From Clostridia bacterium (lineage in GTDB: Bacteria; Bacillota; Clostridia; Oscillospirales; CAG-272), in NCBI GenBank assembly GCA_017958705.1, contig JAGDCE010000257.1, positions 1 to 5,773 on the forward strand: a stretch of 5,773 bases of DNA, written 5' to 3'. The notes under the pieces are model-generated. The model was not told the origin of the DNA, searched no databases, and saw nothing but the letters and a program-made list of their open reading frames with translations. Shown one piece after another: positions 1 to 5,472 of this stretch. The translations under genes were made by a program, and so were the position numbers. Each line of letters begins with the position of its first letter. Within the stretch, counting starts at the first letter, position 1.

Positions 1-27
1 TATATCACATTCCGTCCCGTTTGTCAA
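1..27 (-). promoter_or_regulatory. Leftward sigma-A promoter P2, cut by the window edge
   Basis: On the minus strand a perfect -35 box TTGACA lies at 22-27. A 17-base spacer follows, then TATA at 4-1, the first four bases of a -10 box whose last two bases fall outside the window. The element is nearly a copy of the complete promoter at 172-200, with 21 of 27 bases identical from the -35 through the shared part of the -10. It points out of the window to the left, so the gene it serves is not visible. A perfect -35 with A-tracts upstream is typical of rRNA and other stable-RNA promoters, but that assignment is inference. Confidence 0.7.
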
Positions 28-31
28 GTGG

Positions 32-68
32 TTTTCAAAAAGTTTTTTGAGTTTTTTTAACTTTTTTT
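32..68 (-). promoter_or_regulatory. Phased A-tracts (UP-element-like, curved DNA) upstream of P2
   Basis: T-runs on the plus strand (A-runs in the direction of P2) occupy 62-68, 52-58, 43-48 and 32-35. Their centres are spaced about 10 to 12 bases apart, one helical turn, which is the arrangement known to bend DNA. They end five bases upstream of the P2 -35 box, where an UP element would contact the RNA polymerase alpha subunit C-terminal domains. A weaker set of T-runs (205-208, 216-221, 225-227) lies similarly upstream of P1. Confidence 0.55.
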
Positions 69-126
69 CAGCCGCACTGACCTCCAGGTCCGTCACGTGC
101 CGCCGCCCCTATGCTTTCCTTCGGCT

Positions 127-158
127 CCGCGTCCCCGCTTCCCCGCTCTCCCGCTTTC
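127..158. repeat. Four tandem octamers, consensus CCGCTTCC
   Basis: CCGC recurs exactly every eight bases at 127, 135, 143 and 151, giving CCGCGTCC, CCGCTTCC, CCGCTCTC and CCGCTTTC. The array lies between the two leftward promoters, so a transcript from P1 would carry it as a purine-rich GGAAGCGG-like repeat. No function can be assigned. It may be simple replication slippage in a leader. Confidence 0.6.
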
Positions 159-171
159 CGAGCGCCTGTCT

Positions 172-200
172 AATATATCACTTTTTTTCCCTCTTGTCAA
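172..200 (-). promoter_or_regulatory. Leftward sigma-A promoter P1
   Basis: On the minus strand the -35 is TTGACA (195-200), the spacer is 17 bases and the -10 is TATATT (172-177). A TGA triplet directly before the -10 gives an extended -10 (TGn). Both hexamers match or nearly match the vegetative consensus, making this the strongest promoter in the window. The start site should be near 165. It lies about 60 bases beyond the sipL terminator and points the same way, so it probably starts an independent transcript that continues past P2 and out of the window. Confidence 0.75.
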
Positions 201-261
201 TCCCTTTTCTTACTCTTTTTTAGCTTTATTACACTTTGTCGGGTGTTTCTTTTCTATCCGC

Positions 262-289
262 CAAAAACGGCGCGGAATGATCCGCGCCG
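262..289 (-). terminator. Intrinsic terminator of the SipL-like gene
   Basis: Read on the minus strand, a 9-bp GC-rich stem (281-289 pairing with 268-276, CGGCGCGGA with TCCGCGCCG) encloses a 4-base loop. It is followed directly by five Ts (263-267). It begins 17 bases after the TGA stop of the SipL-like gene, the expected place for a Rho-independent terminator. Confidence 0.85.
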
Positions 290-306
290 CTCCTCTCCGC
301 CGTAAA

Positions 307-1779
307 TCACGGAATGATCAGAACGCCGCCGCTGACGTCTTCATTTGCCGCGGCAAGCTCGTTCACCGGAACTTTGAAACGCTTCGCCACTTCCCACAGC
401 GACTGTCCGCGCGGTTTATATACGCGCAGTGATACTTTGTCTCTGTAGAGCGGGGTGTCGCTGATCTTGAACACGCTCAGGGCGTTTACGGTCTCCGTCT
501 GCTCTCCGGTAAGTCTGACGTAAAGCTCGACGTCGGAATAGATCTTTCCGCCGTCAGCTCTGACTGAAGGTATGCCGACCGCCGCGGTGACCGAATACGA
601 TGCGCCGTCTGGCACGGCGTACGGCAGGACGGCTCTGAACGGCACGGTAAGCGCGCCGCTCTCGCAGACGCCGTTTTCCTCGTACACGGTGTAGATTTGT
701 ATATCGCCTTCGCATACGGTCTGACCGTTCTCTGTCTCCGCGGTAACCGCGCCGCATTCCGCCGTTGCCAGCACGATGCGCGTGTCGGGTCTGCCCTCCG
801 CTTCCCCGCTGACGGTGATATGTGTGGTATACGGCAGCACGGCGCGGCGCAACGTCAGTTCTTTGTACGAAGCCGAGCTTTCTTTTTCCGTCGAGAACAT
901 ATCCGCGATATACGTTATATCGTTTTTCGTCTCGCACAACAGCGACAGCGAATAAGACAGATCGAGTTCGACCGTGCGCAGCTGACCGCTCTTATCCGTC
1001 GTGAGCGAGAATCGCGGATCGGTCACGTAAACCGATGCGCGGCAGACGGAGCCGGCTTTCACGGCGTCGTCGTCGACCGTATGCGTCACGGTCACAGACG
1101 TTTTGTACGATACCGGGATGGATTCCTCCGTAAGGTACACCGTCATCACGTCCGCGGCGAACGTGATCTCAGCCGAGCCGTCGGACGGCGTCACCGTCGG
1201 TATCCCCGCCGCCACGCAGCCGTATAACAGTCTGTCGGGCTCGGGATACTGCTCCGGGATGCGAAGATCCTCGGCGTACGGTATATCGTTTTCCTTTATC
1301 TGCGCCGCGTCGAACGTGCAGCCGCTTTTTCCGTCGTACTGCAGACCGGCGTCCTGCACACCGTCTATGAACGGCTCCCATTCGCGTCTGGAATATACGG
1401 TGAACGCGACGGGGATCCTGCTCCTTATCGAGAACTTGCGCGGGTTCGCGAGGCGTACCTGCGTATCCGCCGGCATGAATACGGCGTCACAGACCTCCGC
1501 GCCGTCGCCGTCGCGAAGCTGAGTCTTTGCCGAAAACGCCGCCTCATACGACGAGTTGTGCAGATCGCCGTCGTCGCCGACGTAAAGCACACTGTAGCCG
1601 ACCGTTCCTTCCGCGGACGCCGTCTGGCCCTCGAGATAACATTCGTTCTTTTTGATCTGCGAGCAGACGTGTACGATCTTTCGCACGTCCGGCAGATCGT
1701 TTTGCAGGATGTATTCGCCGCCCGCTTCGGCGACGGCGTCGCAGCTGTACGCCGTCCAGTTTATGAAACCGTTGTTCAA
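307..1779 (-). CDS. sipL: SipL-like spore coat morphogenesis protein (SPOCS repeats + LysM)
   Basis: The 490-residue product resembles the Clostridial SipL family (DUF3794, now called SPOCS, with a C-terminal LysM). I see about three SPOCS-like beta-rich repeats, near residues 28-130, 170-285 and 314-440. A LysM at 451-490 contains the typical pattern Q-S-L-W-E-V-A-K-R-F and ends in LIIP at the very C-terminus. There is no signal peptide or membrane segment, as expected for a mother-cell cytosolic protein. In Clostridioides difficile, SipL binds SpoIVA through its LysM and is needed to fix the coat to the forespore. That role is inferred here by family. The TTG start is chosen because GGAGG (1787-1791) lies seven bases upstream. 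It follows sigK by 49 bp on the same strand, so co-transcription or SigE/SigK control is likely, though I could not find a convincing sporulation promoter in the gap. Other SPOCS-LysM proteins exist, so the exact orthology is less certain than the family. Confidence 0.85.
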   Translation of the reverse strand: MNNGFINWTAYSCDAVAEAGGEYILQNDLPDVRKIVHVCSQIKKNECYLEGQTASAEGTVGYSVLYVGDDGDLHNSSYEAAFSAKTQLRDGDGAEVCDAVFMPADTQVRLANPRKFSIRSRIPVAFTVYSRREWEPFIDGVQDAGLQYDGKSGCTFDAAQIKENDIPYAEDLRIPEQYPEPDRLLYGCVAAGIPTVTPSDGSAEITFAADVMTVYLTEESIPVSYKTSVTVTHTVDDDAVKAGSVCRASVYVTDPRFSLTTDKSGQLRTVELDLSYSLSLLCETKNDITYIADMFSTEKESSASYKELTLRRAVLPYTTHITVSGEAEGRPDTRIVLATAECGAVTAETENGQTVCEGDIQIYTVYEENGVCESGALTVPFRAVLPYAVPDGASYSVTAAVGIPSVRADGGKIYSDVELYVRLTGEQTETVNALSVFKISDTPLYRDKVSLRVYKPRGQSLWEVAKRFKVPVNELAAANEDVSGGVLIIP

Positions 1780-1786
1780 ACCGATA

Positions 1787-1791
1787 CCTCC
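1787..1791 (-). promoter_or_regulatory. Ribosome binding site setting the SipL-like TTG start
   Basis: GGAGG on the minus strand, seven bases before TTG at 1779-1777. No ATG or GTG at suitable spacing competes, so the site supports TTG as the real start. Confidence 0.75.
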
Positions 1792-1828
1792 GTGTTTTTT
1801 ATATATATTTATTCCGTAACATGTGTTT

Positions 1829-2521
1829 TTATTCGTACCCGAGCCGCTTCATATGCGTGCGGAGCTTCTGAAGCGCAGATTTTTCGATGCGCGAAACGTA
1901 TGAACGCGATATCCCGAGTATCTTCGCGGTCTCAGCCTGCGTCAGCGGCTCGCCGCCGCACAGGCCGTATCGGAGCACTACGATCCGCTTCTCTCTGCCG
2001 CTGAGACCGTTCATAACGTAGTCGACCGCTTTTTGCGCGCGAGATCTGAATTCGAGTTCGTCCGCGATATCGCCTTCGCTTGAAACGATATCGCCGTACG
2101 TCAGCGGGTTGCCGTCCTTATCCGTGTCGACAGCGTCGTTCACAGAGACTTCGGCTTTGAATTTCTTCTGCGCGCGGAACTGCATCAGTATCTCGTTCTG
2201 CAGGCATCTGCAGGCGTATGTGGCGAAGCGCGTGCCGTTCGACGGATCGAACGTGTCGACGGCTTTTATCAGACCGACCGTTCCGGTCGAGATCAGCTCC
2301 TCCTGATCCGACTGCGAGTAGTACTTTTTTACTATATGCGCGACGAGCCGTAGATTATGCACGATCAGCTTCTGCCGCGCTTCCCTGTCGCCGCGCTTCA
2401 TGCGGCGGAAGCATTCCGCCTCCTCCGCGGCGGACAGCGGCGGCGGGAAAGCGTCGGATTCCGACACCTTCAAGAAAAGATAAATAAAGCCGTACAGCGC
2501 GGCGGGAATACCGGCGAACAA
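1829..2521 (-). CDS. sigK: Sporulation sigma factor SigK, with pro-sequence
   Basis: Late mother-cell RNA polymerase sigma factor, about 230 residues. Sigma-70 region 2 (about residues 46-118) includes HNLRLVAHIVKKY, EELISTGTVGLIKA and the NEILM segment. Region 4 (about 165-222) carries the helix-turn-helix with GISRSYVSRIEK. The HNLRLVAHIVKK and ISRSYVSRIEK wording fits SigK rather than SigE, and AFPPPLS after the leader matches the AFPQPLS of B. subtilis SigK. The first 17-20 residues are hydrophobic (FAGIPAALYGFIYLFL), as in the pro-sequence that SpoIVFB removes in Bacillus; C. difficile SigK lacks it. The gene is uninterrupted, with no skin-type insertion. Two starts are possible. GTG at 2530 gives 233 residues and the same distance to AFPxPLS as B. 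subtilis, but its Shine-Dalgarno would abut it. TTG at 2521 has AAGGGGTGA at good spacing, and I prefer it. The gene is divergent from the Ppx/GppA gene and upstream of the SipL-like gene. Confidence 0.92.
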   Translation of the reverse strand: MFAGIPAALYGFIYLFLKVSESDAFPPPLSAAEEAECFRRMKRGDREARQKLIVHNLRLVAHIVKKYYSQSDQEELISTGTVGLIKAVDTFDPSNGTRFATYACRCLQNEILMQFRAQKKFKAEVSVNDAVDTDKDGNPLTYGDIVSSEGDIADELEFRSRAQKAVDYVMNGLSGREKRIVVLRYGLCGGEPLTQAETAKILGISRSYVSRIEKSALQKLRTHMKRLGYE

Positions 2522-2526
2522 ACGTC

Positions 2527-2535
2527 TCACCCCTT
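2527..2535 (-). promoter_or_regulatory. Ribosome binding site that decides the sigK start
   Basis: AAGGGGTGA on the minus strand is the canonical AAGGAGGTGA less one A. It ends five bases before TTG at 2521-2519 but overlaps the in-frame GTG at 2530-2528, which therefore cannot be served by it. This favours the TTG start, although codon counting against B. subtilis SigK would equally allow GTG. Confidence 0.55.
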
Positions 2536-2626
2536 CACTATTTCATATTTTTTTACAATCTGTTTTTACGTATTAAACACCGGTATCGTACTATATAAGT
2601 GAAGCGAAACGACCGGAGATGAGAAG
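2531..2626. other. Divergent intergenic region between sigK and the Ppx/GppA gene
   Basis: This AT-rich gap must hold the promoters of both divergent transcripts. Rightward, TATAAG (2594-2599) is a plausible -10 box 28 bases before the TTG, but I see no good -35 at 16-18 bases. Leftward, several ATA-containing stretches vaguely resemble SigE or SigK -10 boxes, none with a matching -35 at the right distance. I therefore call the region regulatory without assigning individual promoters. Confidence 0.5.
2615..2618 (+). promoter_or_regulatory. Ribosome binding site setting the Ppx/GppA TTG start
   Basis: GGAG, within GGAGATGA, lies eight bases before TTG at 2627. The ATG at 2619 inside the same stretch reads into a stop after three codons, so TTG is the only sensible start; it puts the phosphate-binding motif at residues 6-12, as in the family. 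Confidence 0.75.
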
Positions 2627-3520
2627 TTGAAATTTGCCGTTATAGATATTGGATCGAACACCGCGAAAGCGGAGATATACAAATATAATAACAACAAACT
2701 CACGGCGACGGCGAAATACATAGAGCGCGATATGATAGCCGATCACAAGGATGGCGGCGTGCTCGACGACGAATGTATCGGCGTCCTTGTTAATATTATG
2801 AACGGATTCGCCGCCGTATGCGCGGAAAACGGTGTAAAACGGATCTTTCCGTACGCCACGCAGAGCCTTCGCGGCATTTCAAACGCCGAACAGGTCTGTG
2901 AGCGCATAAAAGCCGAAACCGGTCTTACGCTGCGGATAATCAGCGGCGAGGAGGAGGCGCGCCTCGGCTGTGAGGCGTTTTTGCAGGCAGGCAACCCCGG
3001 CACGGGAGTACTTACGGACATGGGCGGCGGCTCGACCGAGATAAACGTCATCGAGGGCGGCGAAGTGCGGGTCAGTGTCAGTCTGCCGTTCGGCAGCAGA
3101 TCGCTTTGTCACGAGTTCGGGATCGGCATATTCCCCACCCCGGAGCAGGCGGCGCGGATCAAAAGCGCGGTGCGGGGATTCTCAGCCGGCATAAAGGCGC
3201 CCGAAGGCGCGACGCTTTTCGCGAGCGGCGGCACTTCCGCCGGTATGTTCCGGCTTTTCAGAGCCGTGACGGGCAGGAACGCGAAAAGTCTGTCGGCGGA
3301 GGAACTGCGTCTTTTCATTCGCGGGCTCGTCTACGACACTGTGGAGGCGGAAAAGCTCGCGCGGCAGCACACGCCCGACAGATACGACACGGTATACGCC
3401 GGGATGCTCGCGCACCTTTATCTGTGCGAGGCGCTCGGATGCGTGCGCATAGAGCACTGCAAAACGACGTGCCGTATGGGATACGCGCGTCAGCTCATCA
3501 GAAACGGGATCATCAAATGA
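2627..3520 (+). CDS. Ppx/GppA-family phosphatase (exopolyphosphatase-like), short form
   Basis: The 297-residue product has the sugar-kinase/Hsp70-type fold signature of Ppx/GppA enzymes, which hydrolyse terminal phosphates of polyphosphate or pppGpp. Visible motifs, in order: the first phosphate-binding loop VIDIGSNTAK (residues 5-14); ISGEEEARLG (105-114), which contains the Glu region used in catalysis; the second phosphate loop TDMGGGSTEI (130-139); SLPFGSRSL (152-160); ASGGTSAG (199-206); and DRYDTVYAGM (251-260), matching the late R-x-D-x-x-x-A-G motif. It contains only the two-lobed N-terminal domain and lacks the C-terminal HD-like domain of the roughly 500-residue E. coli Ppx and GppA. 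Short forms are common in bacteria. Substrate (polyP or pppGpp) cannot be decided from sequence, so no gene symbol is given. The TGA stop overlaps the next ATG by four bases (ATGA), indicating translational coupling to the lipoprotein gene. Confidence 0.88.
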   Translation: MKFAVIDIGSNTAKAEIYKYNNNKLTATAKYIERDMIADHKDGGVLDDECIGVLVNIMNGFAAVCAENGVKRIFPYATQSLRGISNAEQVCERIKAETGLTLRIISGEEEARLGCEAFLQAGNPGTGVLTDMGGGSTEINVIEGGEVRVSVSLPFGSRSLCHEFGIGIFPTPEQAARIKSAVRGFSAGIKAPEGATLFASGGTSAGMFRLFRAVTGRNAKSLSAEELRLFIRGLVYDTVEAEKLARQHTPDRYDTVYAGMLAHLYLCEALGCVRIEHCKTTCRMGYARQLIRNGIIK

Positions 3521-4203
3521 AAAAGATTTTAATATATATAATAGTCGCCGCCGCGGCGCTGTCTCTGTGCTCCTGCGGCGGGCGGCTAGGTGACGTCATC
3601 TGCGATATACTCGGGATCGATAAAAACGATTACTCGGCGGAGGCGACGGTCACGGTGCTCACGGAAGACGACGAGGTCGTGTTGAGGCTTGCGGAGCTGT
3701 CGAAAATCGTCTGCTTCGGCGACGAGGTGATAACTTTCGACTCGTTCTCCGACCGCGCCGGCGATTACGTCGACGTCGTGCTGAATTATCTTTCCGGTAC
3801 GTTTTATTCGCGTTATTCCGCGGACCGGCAGATGATGGACTTGTTCAGCGAGAAGTATCCTGAGCTCTCCGTCAACACTCTGATACCCGTCTCCGACTAC
3901 GAAAACACCGTTTATACGTATTTCGGCGGGAACAGGAAGGCGACGGTAAGATCGACGGCGATGTATTCGTATCTTGAAAAGATCGACGCGTTCATCCAGG
4001 TCGGTCAGACGACGGAATGCAGCGTCGACGTGACGGTGCATGAAGCGGAAGAGACCGAGAGCACGTACCGGCTGACTGTGTCTTTCTACAAGAACAGCGC
4101 GTCAGCGGGCACGTACGACTTCATCTTTCGCAAACGCGACGGCGGAGACCCGTACATCTGGCGGCTGTCTAAATCGTCAAAAGTATACGGCGGTATAAAA
4201 TAA
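3517..4203 (+). CDS. Small predicted lipoprotein of unknown function
   Basis: I do not recognise the family of this 228-residue protein. It begins MKKILIYIIVAAAALSLCSC: a basic start, a hydrophobic stretch (residues 4-17) and a lipobox-like L-C-S-C with Cys20 as the probable lipidated residue. Cys at -2 is unusual, so the fit is imperfect. The rest is acidic to neutral and soluble-looking, with a likely helical part around 95-115 and beta-rich segments after 125 (TVYTYFGG, CSVDVTVHE, YRLTVSFYK, YDFIFRKR, YIWRLSKSSKVYGG). That layout is reminiscent of an NTF2/SnoaL-like or DUF-type extracellular domain, but this is only an impression. The ATG overlaps the stop of the phosphatase gene (ATGA), and no separate strong ribosome binding site is visible, so it is probably translated by coupling. 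The open frame extends upstream to 3106, but that part is the phosphatase gene read in another frame. A terminator follows immediately. Confidence 0.85.
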   Translation: MKKILIYIIVAAAALSLCSCGGRLGDVICDILGIDKNDYSAEATVTVLTEDDEVVLRLAELSKIVCFGDEVITFDSFSDRAGDYVDVVLNYLSGTFYSRYSADRQMMDLFSEKYPELSVNTLIPVSDYENTVYTYFGGNRKATVRSTAMYSYLEKIDAFIQVGQTTECSVDVTVHEAEETESTYRLTVSFYKNSASAGTYDFIFRKRDGGDPYIWRLSKSSKVYGGIK

Positions 4204-4238
4204 AAAAAGCGCCCCGTTCCGAAGGGAGCGCTTTTTTT
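4202..4238. terminator. Bidirectional intrinsic terminator between converging transcripts
   Basis: A7 plus GCGC (4202-4212) pairs with GCGC plus T7 (4228-4238). Three further C:G pairs (4213-4215 with 4224-4226) follow, with one bulged A at 4227 and an 8-base loop. Because the stem is flanked by As on one side and Ts on the other, it works in both directions. It starts inside the stop codon of the lipoprotein gene and lies 34 bases beyond the stop of the second chrA-like gene. Confidence 0.9.
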
Positions 4239-4272
4239 ACGCGAAGTTTTGCCGCGCCGCGCGGACCGGCCG

Positions 4273-4836
4273 TCAGAATCCGTAGATCATAACGCCCGCC
4301 GCGCCCGCGACGCAGATGAGTATTATCGGCGAAACGCCTTTTCCGATCACCTTTTTCGCGCCGAAATACAACGTGCCGAGGACCGCCGCCAGTATTATCG
4401 CGGGCAGGTCGACGGACATGATGCCGACGCCGCCCGTGCAGACGTTGAACATCATATATACGCCGGTCGCAAGGATAACGCCCGCGACGCAGTTTTTGAG
4501 CGATCCGAGGATCGACTTGAACGCACCGTTTTCCGTCAGCTTTTTAAAAACGGCGGTGAGTATAATCACTATGACGAACGCCGGCAGAGCGACGGCGGCG
4601 GTGGCGATCAGAGCGCCCGGCACGCCGGCTTTCACGCTTCCGATATACGTCGCCATATTTATCATTATCGGTCCGGGCGTGCTCTCGCTTACCGCGATCA
4701 TATAGGAGAGCTCTTCTTCGCCGATCCAGCCGTACGACAGTACGACCTCGCGGATCAGCGGGATCGCGCCGTACGCGCCTCCGAACGAAAACAGACCGAT
4801 CTCAAGGAATCCCGCCAAAAGTTCGAGGAGGATCAT
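4273..4836 (-). CDS. Chromate transporter (ChrA/CHR) family protein, second half
   Basis: The 187-residue membrane protein belongs to the short-chain CHR family. The N-terminal half has the family motifs FSFGGAYG (residues 16-23) and SESTPGPIMINMATYIG (50-66), followed by AGVPGALIATAAVALP. About five or six hydrophobic segments follow (77-96, 116-131, 145-160, 169-186). Long CHR proteins contain two such domains; short ones occur as adjacent gene pairs that act together, as described for Bacillus subtilis. The family exports chromate in some bacteria, but many members, including Clostridial ones, have unproven substrates, so chromate itself is not claimed. The ATG overlaps the previous gene's TGA by four bases, and a strong AAGGAGGAG (4842-4850) sits five bases upstream, within the end of that gene. 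It converges on the lipoprotein gene across a shared terminator. Confidence 0.88.
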   Translation of the reverse strand: MILLELLAGFLEIGLFSFGGAYGAIPLIREVVLSYGWIGEEELSYMIAVSESTPGPIMINMATYIGSVKAGVPGALIATAAVALPAFVIVIILTAVFKKLTENGAFKSILGSLKNCVAGVILATGVYMMFNVCTGGVGIMSVDLPAIILAAVLGTLYFGAKKVIGKGVSPIILICVAGAAGVMIYGF

Positions 4837-5405
4837 TTCATCTCCTCCTTATCGCGATGCCGTTTAACGAGATAAACGGCGAGGCCGGCGACGGCTGCCG
4901 CCAGCATCAGAACGATCGTCGAGACGCGCAGCGCAAAGACGTCTATAAGGATCATCGCTATAAACGACACGGAAAGGATGATCAGCGGCAGCGGCTTTTT
5001 CTCCGTTTTCCCGATCATCCTGACAGCGGCGTCAATTATCAGTATCGCCACGGCGATCCTTATCCCGCGGAACGCGCTCGCGACCCATTTGATCTCAAGG
5101 AACCTGTCAAGGAAGAACGAGATCAGAAGGATTATCAGACACGACGGCAGGATCACACCGAGCGTCGCCGCGGCGGCGCCCGCAAAGCCTTTTTTCTTCA
5201 AGCCCACGTACGTCGCGCAGTTTATCGCGACGGGACCGGGCGTAGACTCGGCTATTACCGTGATATCCGCCATTTCATCGTTCGTTATCCATTCTTTCCG
5301 GTCGACGCAGATATTGCCGATCATCGATATCATGGCGTATCCGCCGCCGAACGTGAACAGACCTATCCTGAAAAACGTCAGGAACAGATCCGCAAGCATT
5401 TTCAT
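4833..5405 (-). CDS. Chromate transporter (ChrA/CHR) family protein, first half
   Basis: The 190-residue membrane protein is a homologue of its downstream neighbour. It has the CHR motifs FTFGGGYAM (residues 17-25) and ESTPGPVAINCATYVG (53-68), then hydrophobic segments near 76-99, 114-126, 138-155 and 161-180, ending in a charged tail (KRHRDKEEMK). Together with the overlapping gene it likely forms a heteromeric permease whose two halves insert in opposite orientations, as proposed for paired short CHR proteins. Its substrate is unknown. The start is supported by AGGAG six bases upstream of ATG; a second in-frame ATG two codons later is less well placed. No clear vegetative promoter is visible in the GC-rich inverted-repeat region upstream, so transcription may start beyond or within that region. 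Confidence 0.9.
   Translation of the reverse strand: MKMLADLFLTFFRIGLFTFGGGYAMISMIGNICVDRKEWITNDEMADITVIAESTPGPVAINCATYVGLKKKGFAGAAAATLGVILPSCLIILLISFFLDRFLEIKWVASAFRGIRIAVAILIIDAAVRMIGKTEKKPLPLIILSVSFIAMILIDVFALRVSTIVLMLAAAVAGLAVYLVKRHRDKEEMK
4842..4850 (-). promoter_or_regulatory. Strong ribosome binding site of the second chrA-like gene, inside the first
   Basis: AAGGAGGAG on the minus strand lies five bases before ATG at 4836. It encodes the final Lys-Glu-Glu of the upstream half-transporter, so the charged C-terminal tail doubles as the translation signal of its partner. Confidence 0.8.
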
Positions 5406-5421
5406 ACCGTTCTCCTCTCAC

Positions 5422-5470
5422 CCGCGTCGAGCGGATTTCATCGCGCAGCGATTTCATCCACGCAGTGGAT
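5422..5470. repeat. Three tandem short hairpins with differing stems
   Basis: Successive inverted repeats: CCGC-(5)-GCGG (5422-5434), ATCGC-GCA-GCGAT (5440-5452) and ATCCAC-GCA-GTGGAT (5456-5470). On the minus strand the units read AAATC-stem-TGC-stem-GATG. The flanks and the three-base loop are shared by the last two, while the stem bases differ in a paired way; the third unit on that strand is degenerate. The array sits 17 bases upstream of the first chrA-like start codon, so it would form part of that gene's leader or promoter region. Confidence 0.65.
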
Positions 5471-5472
5471 TT

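Larger units (their letters stand above)
1..306. other. Non-coding region left of the SipL-like gene
   Basis: There is no credible gene in these 306 bases. The open frame crossing it on the plus strand has low-complexity Pro/Ser/Phe-rich translation, runs through a terminator and into the antisense of the SipL-like gene, and has no ribosome binding site. The region holds the sipL terminator, two tandem leftward promoters with A-tracts, an octamer repeat, and a short perfect palindrome at 79-90 (GACCTCCAGGTC). The overall content resembles the control region of a strongly transcribed operon lying to the left. Confidence 0.65.

Noticed and set aside
97..432. Plus-strand open frame across the left flank
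   Set aside because: Low-complexity translation, no ribosome binding site, overlaps a terminator and the antisense end of the SipL-like gene.
697..1227. Plus-strand open frame inside the SipL-like gene
   Set aside because: Arg/His-rich antisense shadow of a well-supported coding sequence.
1829..2521. SigE rather than SigK
   Set aside because: HNLRLVAHIVKK, ISRSYVSRIEK and the AFPxPLS junction follow SigK; SigE has a different leader and the NLRLVVYIARK-type wording.
2588..2606. Vegetative or forespore promoter for the phosphatase gene
   Set aside because: TATAAG is a fair -10 box, but no -35 lies at acceptable spacing, and SigF/SigG-like strings need mismatches and wrong spacing.
3106..3516. 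In-frame upstream extension of the lipoprotein gene
   Set aside because: It is the phosphatase gene read in another frame and is Arg/His-rich; the ATG at 3517 gives a proper signal peptide and lipobox.
5421..5470. Possible CRISPR array
   Set aside because: Units are 16-20 bases with no spacers, the stems differ between units, and no cas genes are nearby.
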